Source: Manihot esculenta
Lineage: Eukaryota > Streptophyta > Magnoliopsida > Malpighiales > Euphorbiaceae
DNA length: 64,000 nt
Direction of reading: 5' to 3'
Assembly: GCF_001659605.2 (NCBI RefSeq)
Contig: NC_035165.2
Coordinates: 10,846,445 to 10,910,444, forward strand
Below, one piece after another: positions 23,899-36,059 of the stretch; position 1 is the stretch's first letter, and every line of letters begins with the position of its first letter. The position numbers and the translations under genes were made by a program. Under the pieces are notes generated by a model that was given only the letters and a program-made list of their open reading frames with translations, had not been told where the DNA came from and searched no databases.

Positions 23899-25393
23899 TG
23901 TTGGGAAATCCGAAGATTAATTGCAATCTAATTGCGTAGCGGAAAAATAAAATTTTGGATTTCCTTTCCCAGAATCCGAGTGCTCCGTTTAAATCATAAG
24001 AAAGATGTGAGACTAACCTGTTAATCTCGTAGTGAAGATACACTGGCGGACTAATGGTGCTGCCTTTTCAAACGAACACCCTCTATGGTATCCACACGAA
24101 CGTCTTCTATCCTTCTAGAGTGCTAGCTCTTTTCAAGATGGATAGATTATGTGCTCTATGTTCTACAATCTTTTAGACTGAGTTTTCTCAAAACTTTTAC
24201 AACCAAAAAACCACTACTCAATCTGTAGAAGGAGTATTTATAGGCCTCAGTCTTTTTATTTTCCCACAACTCTTTTCCTAAAAGAGTTGTGCTTAGAACC
24301 CACTATCACAATCTCACAGATACTCAAATATCTTTATGTGATAGAGTCCTTTATCTGTAACACTTACAGATAGACTGCAGATCTTTTAAATATTATTATC
24401 TCATAATAATAAATTATTATTATTAATAATAATAACACTTATTATTATTAATTATATTAATAATTAATATTAATAATAATATTAATAATAATAACACTTT
24501 ATTATTATTAATTATACTAATGGGCTTTTAGCCCATTAATATAGCACATCAACAACGTTCTTGTGTGTGACCCAATAGGCTCATATTAATTGGCAATAGG
24601 CCCAGTCCAACAAGGCCTATAAGTCATAAGTGGCCTCTAGCAAGACATTATGACTACCCAACTAATATGAGGATCAATAGTCCGATAAAGCCTATTAAAT
24701 AGAACATGTATTAATCCCTTTGTCACACGATATCTAGTTTGAACATAAGTCATGGTCAATGTCAAACTTATAATGTTCAAACTTATGATTTCTCGATCTC
24801 CAAGTAGACTGATAAATTCAAATGATATTGATCACACTATCAATTCATTTGAGCACGGCCATGCATTTCTCAGTCTCACTCATCGAGGGGCCCAGAAGAT
24901 ATCTCTCTCATAGAGAGGGACAAATCCTATCTTAATTGTTCATTTTCCTCTACATAATTTCTATTATGCTCAATCATAACCTTTATGATTGTCCGATTAA
25001 AGACAACGTTTGATTATGTCAAAACATAACAGTCCTTATGTTGGAAACTATGACAATCTCAAGTCAAAGGATTAAGACATAACTACTTTGAGATTCACTT
25101 ATGACAATGACCCATGTAGTGATCTCAATGCGGGTCCATCCAATACTTTGTTCTCTAACAAGTATTTATGATTATTGATTTATATCAACATATACATAAT
25201 CATCTCATGATTATCAATCAATAATCATACTAGTTATATTTTATTATTATCAACATAATAATAAGTAACCAGGGATGATAATCATTATTATGTAACATGC
25301 AAACAAATAATAATGATAAAAACCTCTTTTATTAATAACCAAAATGACATACAAAAAGGTCCAAGATAATGGCCTAGGGCATATACACTAACA
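23899..25393 (-). repeat. Copia D 5' LTR
   Basis: This is the partner of 17189-18683 with the same 1495-bp length. The differences seen are ctgatgg/ctaatgg, cgttttc/cgtcttc and caataga/caatagg. Confidence 0.97.
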
Positions 25394-25398
25394 CTTCG

Positions 25399-26107
25399 AA
25401 TGTGTGTGCTAGATTTTGGCGGATCTTGGAGGCAGCATCTACCCTTAGTGGAGTTTGCCTACAACAATAGTCATCATGCTAGCATAGGGATGGCCCCATA
25501 TGAAGCTCTGTATGGGAGGAAGTGCAGGTCACCAGTGTGTTGGGAAGAGGTTGGAGAAAGGTCCCTAGCAGGGCCTGAGTTAGTCGAGATCACGAACAGG
25601 GTGGTGCCCATCATCAGAGAGAGACTCAAGACTGCTGTTAGTCGGCAGAAGAGCTATGCAGACGTTCGCAGAAAGCACATAGAGTTTGAGGAGGGGGATC
25701 TGGTCTTGTTGAAAGTGTCTCCAATGAAAGGGGTGGTTCGTTTTGGGAGGAAAGGTAAGCTGGCTCCGCGGTACATTGGACCTTTTGAGATTTTGCAGAA
25801 GGTCGGAAATGTGTCGTATAAGCTTGATTTGCCTATGTCTATGGAAAGAATCCATCCAGTCTTCCATGTTTCGCTGCTAAGGAAGTTTGTGTCAGATCCG
25901 AATAAGGTTCTCAGCGAACCAGATGTGGAGATCCTAGGTGATCTCACGTATGTAGAACAACCAGTACGGATCATTGACACCCAGATCAGAAAGCTAAGGA
26001 ACAAGGAGATCCCGATGGTGAAAGTCCTCTGGAACCACCATAACATAGAAGAGTGCACCTGGGAGACACGGGAGTCTATGCTCCAACAGTACCCCCATCT
26101 CTTTTGA
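25399..26107 (+). pseudogene. Gypsy gag-pol of element C, C-terminal part
   Basis: This resumes the C integrase after Copia D at [20 protein letters not shown]. It contains the distal integrase domain ([33 protein letters not shown]) and the chromodomain-like tail ending QQYPHLF and a TGA. No stop or frameshift is seen, so Copia D appears to be the main lesion in this gene. Confidence 0.94.
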
Positions 26108-26201
26108 GGTTAGTGTTAACTTCTTTTGTTCTTTATGTGCTTTATGTTATGTTTTTACTCTGTTTTGAGTTAGAGAGGAACATTCGGGGACGAATGTTCT
26201 T

Positions 26202-26214
26202 AAGGGGGGGAGAA
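26202..26214 (+). other. Polypurine tract of C
   Basis: aaggggggagaa-type tract immediately before the 3' LTR, the plus-strand priming site. The flanking cattcggggacgaatgttct is a near-perfect inverted repeat conserved at the same place in A, B and E. Confidence 0.93.
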
Positions 26215-28214
26215 TGTAATACCCGGCTAGACCCCGGTATCGGAATTCCTACGTTCCGGCGGGATTTCCGTTGGAAGTCGGGATTCGAGGATGTCGGAGC
26301 TTGCCCTAAGGGTATAAGAAAGGGTTTTAAGCTGTTTTTAAGATGGTTTTTAAAGTGTTTTTAGCATGTTTGCATGTTTTGAGTTAAGAAAATTGAGTTT
26401 TGAAATGAAAAGGCCAAGGGGACAAAAGCCAGGTTCGGCCGCCGAAGGTGAAGTTCGGCCGCCGAAAGTTGCATGGTTTCGCATGCACGTTAGGCCGCCG
26501 AAGGAAGAGTCGGTTGGCCACTACAAAAGCCCTTTTGCCCGAGACTTGAGTGTTAAACACTCTGTTTTTTGGGTCAAAGGTAGGTTCAAGTTCTCCTTGG
26601 TGTGATTTCTCATGTTTTCCTCAAATCTTGCATGTTTTAACTTGATTTGAGTTTTGTGTTAGAGATTTGAGCAAAAGGAAGCAAAGTTGAGCACTTGGAG
26701 ATTTTGATTGAGTTTTTCCCCATCTCCAAGCTTGGATCATCAATCCTCTAGTTCTTCAAGAGGTAAGCATGGATCCGCACCTCCCCTTATGTTTAAAGCA
26801 AGTTGTAAGAGTTTTAGAGAGTTTTATGGCATGTTTTGGGGTATAAACGGGTATAAACATGAGTTTGAGCATATGTTGATCATATGAGTTTCTATGAGTT
26901 TTGTTGTTTTTGAGGCTTGAGCTAGTTTTTAGGCCTCTATATGCATGAGTTATGTTCTTTGTGAGTTGAGAAGTGTTGGTATGCATGTTATGGGTGTTTG
27001 ATAGGATTTGGAGGCTGAGAGCATGAGTTGTGCTCGGATTCTGCCTTTCTGGAGAATCCAGGTTCGGCCGCCGAAGTAAGGTTCGGCCGCCGAACCCCTT
27101 GTGGAGGCAGTTTCGGCTGCCAAACCTTGCCCCCGAAAGCTAGGCTTTTGGGTGGGAAAGGGGCTTTCGGCCGCCGAAAGAGGGAGTTCGGCCGCCGAAA
27201 GTGCATGAGTTTCGTCTCTGGACGAGACGTTCGGCCGCCGAAGGTGCCGCCGAACATGCATGAGTTTCGTCTCTGGAGAGGGGTTTCGGCCGCCGAAAGT
27301 GCCGCCGAACGTGCCCAGTCCAGCCTTCTTTTGCCCATTTTGCCATGCATGCCTATGATGTTTTAGAGGGGTTTTGGGGAGATATTAAGAGTTATGTTTA
27401 AGTAAGTTTGGTCCTCATTTGAGTCCACCTGTGTAGGTGCGGACCCGAGAGACCAAGGAGGCCCACAGAGTTAGAGTTACAGAGACTGCTCAGCAGTTGA
27501 CAGAGGTGAGTGGAACAGAACTTTATTTTAAAAGTTAAGAACTGTTTTAGCATGATTCATGCATCATTAATGCCATGTTTATGTAGGATGAGCTCCTTTG
27601 GGGGCCGGGCACTGACAGAGGGAGTTTTGGGATCATGTCCAATCCGAGATGTGAAATGTTTGTGCAGTGATGCATCATATGATAGCATGTTTTAAATGTG
27701 ATTTTTATAGATTCTGCTCACTGGGCTTTAGCAGCTCATTCCTCTCCCTAACCCCATTTTTCAGGGCCTCAGAGAAGAGAAAGAGATAGCAAGGGTAAAG
27801 GCATATGTAATAGTATAGAATAGTGGACATGATAATGATGTACAGTACAGAGTTTATGTAATGTATAGAAATGATGTAATAGCAAGTTATGTATTGAGTT
27901 ATAACATTGTGCTTGGCCCTAGTGTATGTTTATCCCTTTGCACATGATCAGTTTATGATTGAGATAATGTTGTTATGATGCGCTAGGCTTGGTGCATGGT
28001 AGTCTTTCTATCTCTGTAGTTACTGTATGGTACCATAGCAGGTATCACTCTTCGAGTGCATACAGACAGAGCATGCATAGTCCAGGCTTAGTTGATGAGA
28101 AAAGATCATGTATGGGATTTATCAGAGTTGACAGTAGGCTTACTACGGGTCCCGGCGGCCTTAAGCCGATCTGGATCCTAGTGCCGGTGATGGTCCGGTA
28201 AGCGGGCTGTTACA
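26215..28214 (+). repeat. Element C 3' LTR (2000 bp, 205-bp deletion)
   Basis: It matches 10428-12632 except for two substitutions and loss of about 205 bp at 27588 (5' LTR positions about 11808-12012). The missing part includes two of the three gtgagctcctttggg-type repeats, so the change probably arose by slippage or recombination between them. Confidence 0.94.
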
Positions 28215-28219
28215 GTCCT

Positions 28220-29880
28220 GGTCTTTCCTGTCAGAACATACATTACTTACCATTTTCCCAGGGCCTCCTCTGGGCTCCTGGTCTTCAAGTCCCATAACCG
28301 TGCTAGACCATAGGATGAGATCCTGGTCTTTCCTTACTATGTGCCAGGCCTGTAGACTGGGGCCTGGTCTTTCTTACTCTGTGCCAGGCCTGTAGCATGG
28401 GGCCTGGTCTTTCTTACTCTGTGCCAGGCCTGTAGCATGGGGCCTGGTCTTCCTGTCATGGACTAACTGGGTCATCCGACATTCACCCACAACAACAATA
28501 AATTATGCAATGCGGCATATTCGTGAAACTAATGCAATCATCCTATTGCATAATCATGATGCATGAAACATGATAAAGCATTTAATTTAAAAGATTAAGT
28601 TTTAGTTCCACTCACCTCTGGCTGACTCTGACAACACCGAAGCAGCTGAACTCACTGCTGGGGTCCTCGGTTCCTCGGGTCCGAACCTACACAGGTGGAC
28701 TCAAATGAGGGACCAAACATACCTGAACATAACTCTAACATACCCCCCAAAAACCCCCTAAAATATCCTGAAAATATCACATAGAGATATGCATGAAATG
28801 GCTGAACAGGGCACTTTCGGCGGCACCTTCGGCGGCCGAAAGTCCTGGACAGATCTGAAAGTCAGGCACTTTCGGCGGCACCTTCAGCGGCCGAAAGTCC
28901 CAGACAGAGACGAAAGTCTCTTTTCGGGGGCAACTTCGGCAGCCGAATGCTGCCTCCACAAAGGGGGTTCGGCGGCCGAAACTCCCTTCGGCAGCCGAAC
29001 CTGGTTTCTGCCAGAAGGGCAGAAACTTGGTTCACATGAATCCCTTGCCTCCCAAAACCTCAAATCAAGCATATATCTCAACCAAATCATGCATACAAGT
29101 TCCTAGGGGCCTCAAAACATCAAATACCCCAACTACAACACTTCAAACATACTCAAGCAAGCCACATTGTTCAAAACATCAATATTAACCCATAAACTCA
29201 ACATATACCCTAACATGCATTTCTACCCATAGATCTTGCATAAAACTTATTTAAAACACATAAGGAGCTTAAGATCGGCTCTTACCTCTTGAAGATCGAG
29301 AGGGAGACGACCTAAACTTGGAGATCCACGAAAATGAGCTCCTGAGTTCCCAAAGCTCCAAAACTTGGTTTAAATGCTCAAAACTTGCAATGTAAGTTTA
29401 AAACTCAAGAAAAATGGAAGAGATTTGGAGGAAGAACACTAGAGTTGCAAAGGGAAGGTCGGAAGCTTGCTGTGGCCGAAAATGGGAGAAAGCTCGCCCA
29501 TTTCGGCTAAGTGCCCCATTTATAGTGGCTGGCCAGGCCACGTTCGGGGGCCGAATGTGCCTCCGCATCCATGCAATGTTCGGCGGCCGAACTTGACTTT
29601 CGGCGGCCGAACCTAAACTTCCCTAACTCATGCTTTCGGGGGCCTAACGTGCCTCCAAAACGCATGCATGTTCGGCGGCCGAACTTGACTTTCAGTGGCC
29701 GAACCTGGGTTTTCCTCCAATGCTATTTTCATGCAAAAACTCATTTTCTTTCATACTTAAAACATAAAACACCTTAAAACATTTTTATAAAACATGATTC
29801 TACCCTTCTAGAGGTCTCCGACATCCGAGATTCCACCGGACGGTAGGAATTCCGATACCGGAGTCTAGCCGGGTATTACA
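28220..29880 (-). repeat. Element B 5' LTR, second segment
   Basis: It continues the B LTR after element C and its TSD. It carries both palindrome blocks, the TATA-like box (29518-29524) and the donor-like site (29285). Many differences from the 3' LTR are C/T or G/A changes at CpG. Confidence 0.95.
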
Positions 29881-32800
29881 GGACGCATCACAAAAGACTG
29901 TAAAGTCTTCATCACTAGATGGCAGAGCTAAAACTGGTGCTGAAGTCAACCTCTTCTTAAGCTCTTCAAAACTCTCTTCGCACTGGTCGGTCCACAGAAA
30001 CTTCTGATTCTTCCTGGTTAGTCTGGTCAGAGGAGTTGCTATTTTCGAGAAGTCCTAAACGAACCTCCTGTAGTAACCTGCCAAACCCAAGAAACGTCTA
30101 ATCTCTGTCACTGAAGTGGGTCTGGGCCAGTTAGCCACAGCTTCTACCTTCTTGGGGTCTACCTCTATTCCATTCTCCGACACTACATGCCCCAAGAACG
30201 AAATGCTCCTTAGCCAGAACTCACACTTTGGGAACTTGGCATACAAGCCATGTTCCCTCAAGGTCTGTAGAACCAACCTCAGATGATGGGCATGCTCCTC
30301 TGCATTCCTGGAATACACTAAGATATCATCTATGAAGACAATAACAAAGTGATCCAGGTATTGGCTAAACACTCTGTTCATGAGGTCCATGAATGCTGCA
30401 GGGGCGTTGGTTAATCCGAACAGCATCACAAGGAACTCAAAATGCCCATATCTGGTCCTGAAAGCTGTCTTTGGCACGTCCTCTTCCCTGATCCTCAACT
30501 GATGATACCCGGACCTCAGATCTATTTTGGAGAAACAACCCGCTCCTGCTAGCTGGTCGAATAGATCGTCGATCCTTGGCAATGGGTATTTGTTCTTGGT
30601 AGTGACTTTGTTCAACTGTCTGTAGTCGATACAAAGCCTAAGGGATCCATCCTTCTTTCTCACAAACAAAACTGGAGCACCCCAGGGTGAGGTACTCGGT
30701 CGGATGAAGCCCTTGTCTACCAGCTCCTGTAACTGCTCCTCAACTCTTTCAATTATGCTGGCGCCATCCTGTAGGGAGGGATAGAGATCGGTCGGGTTCT
30801 AAGCATCAGTTCTATCTCGAACTCTATCTCCCTAGCAGGTGGTAAACCTGGCAGCTCGTCTGGGAACACATCTAAGAACTCTCTAACCACTGGCACCGAG
30901 GCGGGCTCTCTGACCTGACTGCTAAGCTCTCTCACATGAGCCAAATACCCCTGACATCCCCTCCTGAGCAACCTACGAGCCTGAAGAGCTGATATCAGAC
31001 CTCTAGGTGTACCCCTCCTGTCTCCTCTGAAGACAACCTCAGACCCATCCTGACCTCTGAACCTGACTACCTTGTCCCTGCAGTCCAAGGTAGCACCATG
31101 GGTAGATAACCAGTCCATCCCTAGAATGACGTCAAAATCTGTCAAATCTAGAACCACTAGGTCGGCGGACAAGCATCTTCCCTCAACAAACACAGGACTA
31201 CACTGGCAGACTGACTCTGCCACAGATGGATCACACTTGGGTCCACTGACCCAGAGAGGACACTCTAACCCAGAAGTCATCAGACCTAACCTCCCCACGG
31301 CTCTCGGAGCAATAAAAGAATGAGATGCACTAGGGTCCATGAAGGCATACACATCTGAACAACCAATAATTAAGTTACCTGCCACCACGGTGTTAGATGC
31401 ATCTGCCTCCTGCTGTGTTATTGTGAAGATCCGTGCTGGAGCTGATGGACCTTCACCTCTGAAACCCGCTGAAGAAGAGGCTGCCCCTCTTCCTCTGCCT
31501 CTGCCACTGGCCTGAGTCATGGCTGGAGCTGCTGGCTGCGCTACACTGCCTGAAGCTGTCTGTTGGGACTGAGCCATTGGGACTGCTCTTGGACAATCTC
31601 GAGCCATATGCCCCTCCTGACCACATCTGAAACAGGCGTTCGTCCCAAACCGACATACTCCCCTGTGTGGCTTACCACACCTCGCACAAACTGCATTATC
31701 CGCACCAGAGCTTGAGCCACTCCCAAATCCCAGACTGGACTTGACTTTATTCCAGAACTTGTTCTTCTTACCCTTGGGCTTACCCCATCGCTTACTGCCT
31801 GAAGCTGCTGCGCTCAGGGTAGAGGGATCTAATCTTCCCCTACCCGGAGTTTTAGAACCGGAAGGCTGTGCCACTGACTGCTTGACTGTCCCCTGAACGA
31901 TGGCACTGGCCTCCATTTTCCTGGCCATATCTACTATGGCATGGAAGCTCTCCCTGTCCACTGATTGAATCAAGGAGGAATACCTGGAATGGAGTTTCAT
32001 AACATACCTCCTTGACCTCTTCGAATCTGTATCCAGACTCTGCCCAGAAAAAGGCAACAGCTCCATAAATTTGTCGGTGAACTCCTCCACACCCATTTCA
32101 TCCGTCTGCCTCAACTGTTCAAACTCTATCATCTTCAGCTCCCTTGAACTATCGGGAAAAGCCCATCCTGCAAACTCATTTGCAAACTCTTCCCAAGTCA
32201 TGCTGTCCACTTTCGGGTTCACATAATTCTTGAACCACTCCCGTGCCTTCTTGCACTTAAGCATGAACCCGGCCATCTGAATGGCTCTGCTGTCATCAGC
32301 CCCAATCTCATTAGTGATTACTTTAACCCTTTCGAGATACACAAATGGGTCATCCCCTTTTTCATACTGAGGAGCACCCAATTTCATGTAGTCGGTCATC
32401 TTAACCTTGCTCCCACTGGCTGAGCTAGGTCTAGGTGGCTGAACAACTGGGGCTGCTGGTTCTGCAGGTGGTGGAGGTGGTGCAACATTTTCTGAGGTAG
32501 GGTTTTCTGGATTTGGATAGTAGGGTGGAGGTGGATACATTAGGTACTGAGAGTATGGTGGGTATGGCATCTGTGTGGGATAAGGGGTGAAACTAGGGTA
32601 ATCCGATGTACCTCCCATCGAATACCCGGGATGTTGTGAGAAATGTGGGTAGTGAGGTGGCTGTACAAATCCCGAGGCCTGAGTGCCTCCTTGGGACTCT
32701 CCCATACCTTCCTCTGACATGCCAACTCCCAGACTGCCATCCCTCCTCTGCTCTACATCCATATCATCCCCCATGCCCTCAGACATTCCTCCCTGAACTG

Positions 32801-32975
32801 TTCCTCTGATTGATCTGCTTCTACCCAGATCCAAAGACCTTCTAGGGTCTCTTGCTGCTCTTTCTCGGTTAGACCTACTAGACATTGCCCTAGGCAATGT
32901 TGGAGGACGGGCGCTCATGCCCTCATCCTCAGGTGGTACTCCAGTCAATCTTGCTGATCGACGAGTTCCTCTCAT
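29881..32975 (-). pseudogene. Element A gag-pol, N-terminal part (Gag, protease, RT)
   Basis: This is the proximal two thirds of the element A polyprotein, starting at [10 protein letters not shown] (32975). It has the Pro/Tyr-rich Gag N-terminus with a short deletion compared with B, the CCHC knuckle [14 protein letters not shown], the protease, and reverse transcriptase with FIDDILVYS, ending where B inserted. It is broken: the protease motif reads DPSASHSF instead of DPGASHSF. A stop replaces Glu just after PYRMAPA (about 30753) and a 1-bp deletion follows at about 30738. A further stop replaces Gln after YYRRFV (about 30056). These lesions independently mark A as the oldest copy. Confidence 0.94.
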
Positions 32976-33232
32976 CCTGTTTTTTGAAAAACAGTACACA
33001 TAGCACAAACATTAGCATCATATGGTTCATGTGGGCACACATGAACCCGCATCACATACATCACATATCATAGTATATCATTAATGCACATGCTTATTAT
33101 CATGGCATTTCACATCATCATGCAAGACAGGACTCCACATCCTATCCTAGTGGACATGATCCTTCCTATTGTGCTTGACCTTCTACAACATCTATGAGCC
33201 CGACACTCTAGGTCCGACCATATGAACCTAGG

Positions 33233-33244
33233 GCTCTGATACCA
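33233..33244 (-). other. Primer-binding site of A
   Basis: On the element strand TGGTATCAGAGC lies three bases after the 5' LTR end. Confidence 0.92.
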
Positions 33245-33247
33245 TTC

Positions 33248-35535
33248 TGTAACGACCCGAAAATCGGACCGCTACCAGCGCTAGGATCCAGATCGGCTTA
33301 AGGCCGCCGGGACCCGTAGCAAGCCTGACATAACACCTGTAAACCTGTATAATCCCATACATGATCAACAACATACATAAAAATTTAAAACTTTTCTTTC
33401 CATACTCATCAACCAAACTCAACCTATGCATAAACATTAACATAACATTGATCCCTCTGTGGGATCTCATCAGTGCCCCCAAATGGGTGACATAACATAT
33501 GCTGAGTTGGTTACATAAACATCATAAAATTCTCTAAGATCATGTATTAAAAGGGATACAACAATCTATGGTCAAGCACACCACTAACATCCATATACAT
33601 CATCTCATTACATAACTATACTGATTAAGACATTACATTACAACTCGATCATGTCCATTGCTAGCTATTACATAAACATGACTTCTTTACTCTATCCGGA
33701 CTCCTGCTCTATACTGCACCTGCAAGCCTGGGGGTAAAGGGAGAGGGGTGAGCTAAAAGCCCAGTGAGCTGAACTATAAAACATATTAACACTATGCTTT
33801 AATGAAATGCATCATAACACAGACAATTCACATAAGGGTTGGGTGAACTTGTCACCAATTAGTCCAAGCTAACATGGTGCCAGGCCATAGCATGGGGTCC
33901 TGGTCTTCCTGTCATACATACATTACCTACCATTATCCCAGGGCCTCCTCTGGGCTCCTGGTCTTCGAGTCCCACAATCGTGCCAGGCCGTAGAATGGGG
34001 TCCTGGTCTTTCATTTTCGTGCCAGGCCGTAGAATGGGGTCCTGGTCTTCCTGTCATGGACTAATTGGGTCATCCAACATTCACCCACATCAACAACACA
34101 TGATGCAATGCGGCATATTCGTGAAACTAATGCAATCACCCTATTGCATAATCATGATGCATGAAACATGATAAAACATTTAATTTAAAAGATTAAGTTT
34201 AGTTCCACTCACCTCTGGCAGACTCTGACAACACCGAAGCAGCTGGACTCACTGCTGGGGTCCTCGGTTCCTCGGGTCCGAACCTACACAGGTGGACTCA
34301 AATGAGGGACCAAACACACCTGAACATAACTATAAACTACTCCCCAAAAACCCCCTAGAACATCATGAAAACATCACATAAAAACATGCAAGAAATGGCT
34401 GAACAGGGCACTTTCGGCGGCAGGTTCGGCGGCCGAAAGTCCCTCCAGAGCCGAAAGTCAGGCAGGTTCGGCGGCACCTTCGGCAGCCGAAACTCCCAGA
34501 CAGAGACGAAACTCATGCATGTTCGGCGGCACTTTCGGCGGCCGAAACTGCCCGACAGAGACGAAAGTCTCCCTTTCGGGGGCAAGCTTCGGCAGCCAAA
34601 AGGCTGCCTTCCCAGCCATGTTCGGCAGCCGAAAGTCCTTCGGCTGTCGAACCTGGTTTCTGCCAAAGGGCAGAAACTTGGCTCCCAATGCACATTTCGC
34701 CTTCCAAACTTATCAAACATGCATCAAACCTATTCTACAACACACAAACACAAGCATACATGTTCCTAGGGGTCTCAAACCATCATAAACCCCATCTACA
34801 ACACATCAAGCAACTCACATTGTTCAAGAACACACATTTATACCCATAAACATGACCATAACCTAAACATGCATTCTAACCCATAGATCTTGCATAAAAC
34901 TTATTTAAAACACATAAGGAGCTTAAGATCGGCTCTTACCTCTTGAAGATCGAGAGGGAGACGACCTAAACTTGAAGATCCACGAAAATGAGCTCCTGAG
35001 TTCCCAAAGCTCCAAAACTTTGCTCAAAAGCTTAAATCTTCAAAACCAAGTTAAAACAAGTGAAAATCTTGAAAGATTTAGAGGAAGAACATCAAAAATG
35101 GGTGAGGGACGGCGGAGAGCTCACCTTGGCCGAAAATGGGGAAAAGCTCGCCCGTTTTCGGCTAAGGGACCCTTTTATAGTGGCTGGCCAGACCACGTTC
35201 GGGGGCCGAATGTGCCTCCGCATGCATGCCATGTTCGGCGGCCGAACTTGAGGTTCGGCGGCCAAACCTGGACTTCCCTCACTTATGCTTTCGGGGGCCT
35301 AAAGCACACCCGAAACACATGCATGTTCGGTGGCCGAACTTGAGTTTCGGCGGCCGAACCTGAGTTTTCCTCAAATGCTATTTTCATGCAAAAAACTCAT
35401 TTTCTTCCATGTTTAAAACATAAAACACATTAAAGCATTTCATAAAACATGGTTTTACCCTACTAGAGGCTTACGACATCCGAGATTCCACCGGACGGTA
35501 GGAATTCCGATACCGGAGTCTAGCCGGGTATTACA
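33248..35535 (-). repeat. Element A 5' LTR (2288 bp)
   Basis: It runs TGTAACGACC...GGGTATTACA on the plus strand. It contains a minisatellite (33880-34060), leader-side palindromes (34405-34650), a donor-like site (gctcttacctcttga near 34935), a TATA-like box (35172-35179) and U3-side palindromes (35195-35365). Confidence 0.94.
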
Positions 35536-36059
35536 CGTGCTATGCTAAATATGGTAAGATTTGATCACTGACTGATTTACAATCATGGCAGAGGATTCTT
35601 TCCAACAACTGATTGATTTACAATCATGGCAGAGGATTCTTTCCAACAGAGGTGATGGCCTATGGCAAAGTGTGGAGAGGGTGAAGTGAAGAGCTGGAGA
35701 GGGAGAAGTGAAGAACCCGAGAGGTGAAGAATGAAAATTTGGAAAAAGAAGGAGATGGTGGGAGACTTTGGCTTCAAAAAAGTGTTTCCGAAAATGCATG
35801 CATAAGAAAAGTGTTCGGTACTTGGTCACATGACGAAATCTTGATATTTGTGCATGTTCGGCATCCAACGGAAGCAATTTGAAATTGCTCTCGTGACATG
35901 AATAGAAAATAGCTTGTTCAACACTAATTCCGCGTGGCAGTTTGACATTTACAGTGTCGAACTGCTTTTTGTTCGACACCATAAATGTTGACTAATATTT
36001 TCAGATCTCATATGAATTGATAATTATTTTTTATTTTATGCATAAAAAATGCTCAATGT
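35536..36059. other. Unique flank with a short tandem duplication
   Basis: A unit of about 40 bp containing gatttacaatcatggcagag is repeated twice at 35572-35648. An open frame on the minus strand across this stretch shows no recognisable domain. Nothing else is seen. Confidence 0.6.

Larger units (their letters stand above)
17189..25393 (-). mobile_element. Ty1/Copia element D, innermost insertion
   Basis: This is a minus-strand Copia element in the integrase of C, with TSD cttcg (17184-17188 and 25394-25398). LTRs of 1495 bp each lie at 17189-18683 (3') and 23899-25393 (5'), and differ at three positions by eye. The order protease, integrase, reverse transcriptase, RNase H is diagnostic of Copia. 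The pol has a frameshift and the gag is internally deleted, so this copy probably moved with proteins supplied in trans. Confidence 0.97.
10428..28214 (+). mobile_element. Gypsy element C (plus strand, split by Copia D)
   Basis: This is a plus-strand member of the same Gypsy family but with a distinct LTR subtype. It is inserted into the 5' LTR of B with TSD gtcct (10423-10427 and 28215-28219). The 5' LTR is 10428-12632, the gag-pol is split 12909-17188 and 25399-26107, and the 3' LTR is 26215-28214. The LTRs differ by two substitutions seen by eye and one 205-bp length difference, so the insertion is very recent. Confidence 0.96.
2104..29880 (-). mobile_element. Gypsy element B (full length, interrupted by C)
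   Basis: This is a minus-strand Gypsy/Tekay-like element inserted in the pol gene of A with TSD ggacg. The 3' LTR is 2104-4408, the internal region 4409-9783, and the 5' LTR is split into 9784-10427 and 28220-29880. Removing element C and one copy of its TSD gives a 2305-bp 5' LTR, the same length as the 3' LTR. I count about 15 substitutions between the two LTRs, so the insertion is young but older than C. The polyprotein frame is uninterrupted. Confidence 0.96.
1..35535 (-). mobile_element. Gypsy element A, outermost host of the nest (left end outside window)
   Basis: This is a Ty3/Gypsy chromovirus-type retrotransposon on the minus strand. Its polyprotein resumes exactly at 29881 after being cut at 2103, with the 5-bp duplication ggacg (2099-2103 and 29881-29885) on both sides of element B. 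The right (5') LTR is 33248-35535; only the last 113 bp of the left (3') LTR are in the window. The 2.3 kb LTRs, the initiator-Met-type primer site and a C-terminal chromodomain-like tail fit the Tekay/Del clade, which is a family-level inference. Three differences in the 113 overlapping LTR bases and several coding breaks make it the oldest member of the nest. The TSD cannot be tested because the left end is missing; the right flank starts cgtgc. Confidence 0.93.

Noticed and set aside
35545..35982. 145-codon minus-strand open frame
   Set aside because: No recognisable domain, includes a local tandem duplication, and has no visible promoter or splice structure.
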